NCBI GenBank assembly: GCA_015060005.1
Contig: SUZI01000002.1
Coordinates: 344,177 to 408,176 of the forward strand
DNA length: 64,000 nt
Source: Rikenellaceae bacterium
Lineage (GTDB): Bacteria > Bacteroidota > Bacteroidia > Bacteroidales > Rikenellaceae
Reading direction: 5' to 3'
The translations under genes and the position numbers were made by a program. Below the pieces are notes generated by a model. It did no database searches. It saw nothing but the letters and a program-made list of their open reading frames with translations, and had not been told where the DNA came from. Positions 63,401 to 64,000 of this stretch are shown here, piece after piece. Numbering within the stretch: the stretch's first letter is position 1; each line of letters begins with the position of its first letter.

Positions 63401-63433
63401 AAACACTCGGCAGAAATGCCGAGTGTTTTTTTT
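63401..63433 (+). terminator. Terminator of the 1870-residue gene
   Basis: AAACACTCGGCA (63401-63412) pairs perfectly with TGCCGAGTGTTT (63417-63428) around the tetraloop GAAA, and the T-run continues to 63433. A 12-bp stem makes this one of the strongest terminators in the window. Confidence 0.95.
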
Positions 63434-63458
63434 GTGGGGTATTTTGTGGAGTCAGCAT

Positions 63459-63486
63459 AAAAAAAAGGAGTGCCGAAGCACTCCTT
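63459..63486 (-). terminator. Terminator of the YebC-family gene
   Basis: Read on the minus strand, AAGGAGTGC pairs with GCACTCCTT around the very stable loop TTCG, followed by a run of T (63459-63466 as A on the plus strand). It faces the plus-strand terminator at 63401, giving a convergent pair. Confidence 0.92.
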
Positions 63487-63508
63487 AGTCGTAGTGGTGA
63501 GTGGGGGA

Positions 63509-64000
63509 TTACTCCTCGTCAGCCTCAGCCATAGTGGTGTAGACATTGACAACGTCGTCGTCCTCCTCGAGCTTCTCCTGGAGCTTCTCGACAGCCTCAC
63601 GCTCCTCAGCAGTGAGATCCTTAGTGTCGGTAGGGATGCGTACACCCTCACCCGATACAAGCTCATAGCCCTGGTCCTCAATCCACTTCTGGATAGCACC
63701 AAATGACTCATAAGGAGCACTAACGGTAACCTCGCCCTCCTCGGCAAAGAACTCGTCAACACCCAGGTCAATCATCTCGAGCTCCATCTCCTCTAAGTCA
63801 ACACCCTCCGCAGGCTTGAACTTGAAGATGCACTTGTGCTCAAACATAAATGCCACGCTGCCCGAGTTGCCGAGAGTACCGCCGCACTTGTTGAAGTACA
63901 TACGTACGCTCGCTACAGTACGGTTGGTGTTGTCGGTGGCTGTCTCAACCAAGAAAGCTACACCGTGAGGGCCGTAACCCTCGTAAATCATCTCCTTATA
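63509..64000 (-). CDS. YebC/TACO1-family protein, N-terminus outside window
   Basis: The visible 163 residues are the middle and C-terminal domains of a YebC-family protein: YEGYGPHGVAFLVETATDNT, then NRTVASVRMYFNKCGGTLGN and SGSVAFMFEHK. The frame runs off the right edge; the start lies beyond 64000. Family members were long called transcriptional regulators; more recent work on bacterial YebC and mitochondrial TACO1 links them to translation through polyproline stretches. The C-terminus is highly acidic (EEDDDVVNVYTTMAEADEE). Confidence 0.93.
   Translation of the reverse strand, partial: YKEMIYEGYGPHGVAFLVETATDNTNRTVASVRMYFNKCGGTLGNSGSVAFMFEHKCIFKFKPAEGVDLEEMELEMIDLGVDEFFAEEGEVTVSAPYESFGAIQKWIEDQGYELVSGEGVRIPTDTKDLTAEEREAVEKLQEKLEEDDDVVNVYTTMAEADEE

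Overview
The window is chromosomal DNA of a Bacteroidota member, most likely Bacteroidales and possibly Alistipes/Rikenellaceae. The evidence is the promoters with a TAnnTTTG -7 element, two SusC/SusD pairs, many lipoproteins with an acidic stretch after the lipid-anchored cysteine, ribosomal protein variants usual for the phylum, and futalosine-pathway menaquinone genes. The family-level placement is inference.

Region 1 (1-17322) is the translation super-cluster: the end of fusA, then rpsJ, rplC-rplD-rplW-rplB-rpsS-rplV-rpsC-rplP-rpmC-rpsQ-rplN-rplX-rplE-rpsN, a break of 889 bp, then rpsH-rplF-rplR-rpsE-rpmD-rplO-secY-map-infA-rpmJ-rpsM-rpsK-rpsD-rpoA-rplQ and a strong terminator. There are two unusual breaks: 235 bp between rpsJ and rplC, and 889 bp between rpsN and rpsH. 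The second has a GC-rich hairpin at its start, a fresh promoter at its end and possibly a decayed gene in the middle.

Region 2 (17392-33722) is a SusCD locus without any glycoside hydrolase. It holds SusC, SusD, four surface-type lipoproteins (two with leucine-rich repeats), a complete lipoprotein subtilase, a DUF1573 protein and two small lipoproteins. It reads as a surface proteolysis and peptide-uptake system. Its SusC promoter overlaps the start codon, so the transcript may be leaderless.

Region 3 (33918-38970, minus strand) carries an EF-G2 paralogue whose switch II histidine is replaced by serine, an M28 peptidase with a terminator hairpin just before its start codon, and a ROK sugar kinase. 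A divergent promoter pair separates it from region 4.

Region 4 (39120-44171, plus strand) carries a polyprenyl diphosphate synthase, a U32 protein, an aminopeptidase P, and MqnB and MqnD. This suggests a partial menaquinone supply cluster.

Region 5 (44556-63376) is a second SusCD locus with no enzyme at all: SusC, SusD, a DUF4959/DUF5000-type lipoprotein, a DUF4998-type lipoprotein and a 1317-residue modular lipoprotein. After a terminator comes a 1 kb repeat-rich spacer, with four hairpin-bearing units of about 155 bp and a separate 85-bp tandem pair. A separately promoted 1870-residue lipoprotein follows. The two giant proteins share alternating FN3-like and tryptophan-rich modules; the larger adds a coiled coil, collagen-like triplets and two SusE/F-like domains. 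The window ends in a YebC-family gene on the minus strand that runs off the right edge.
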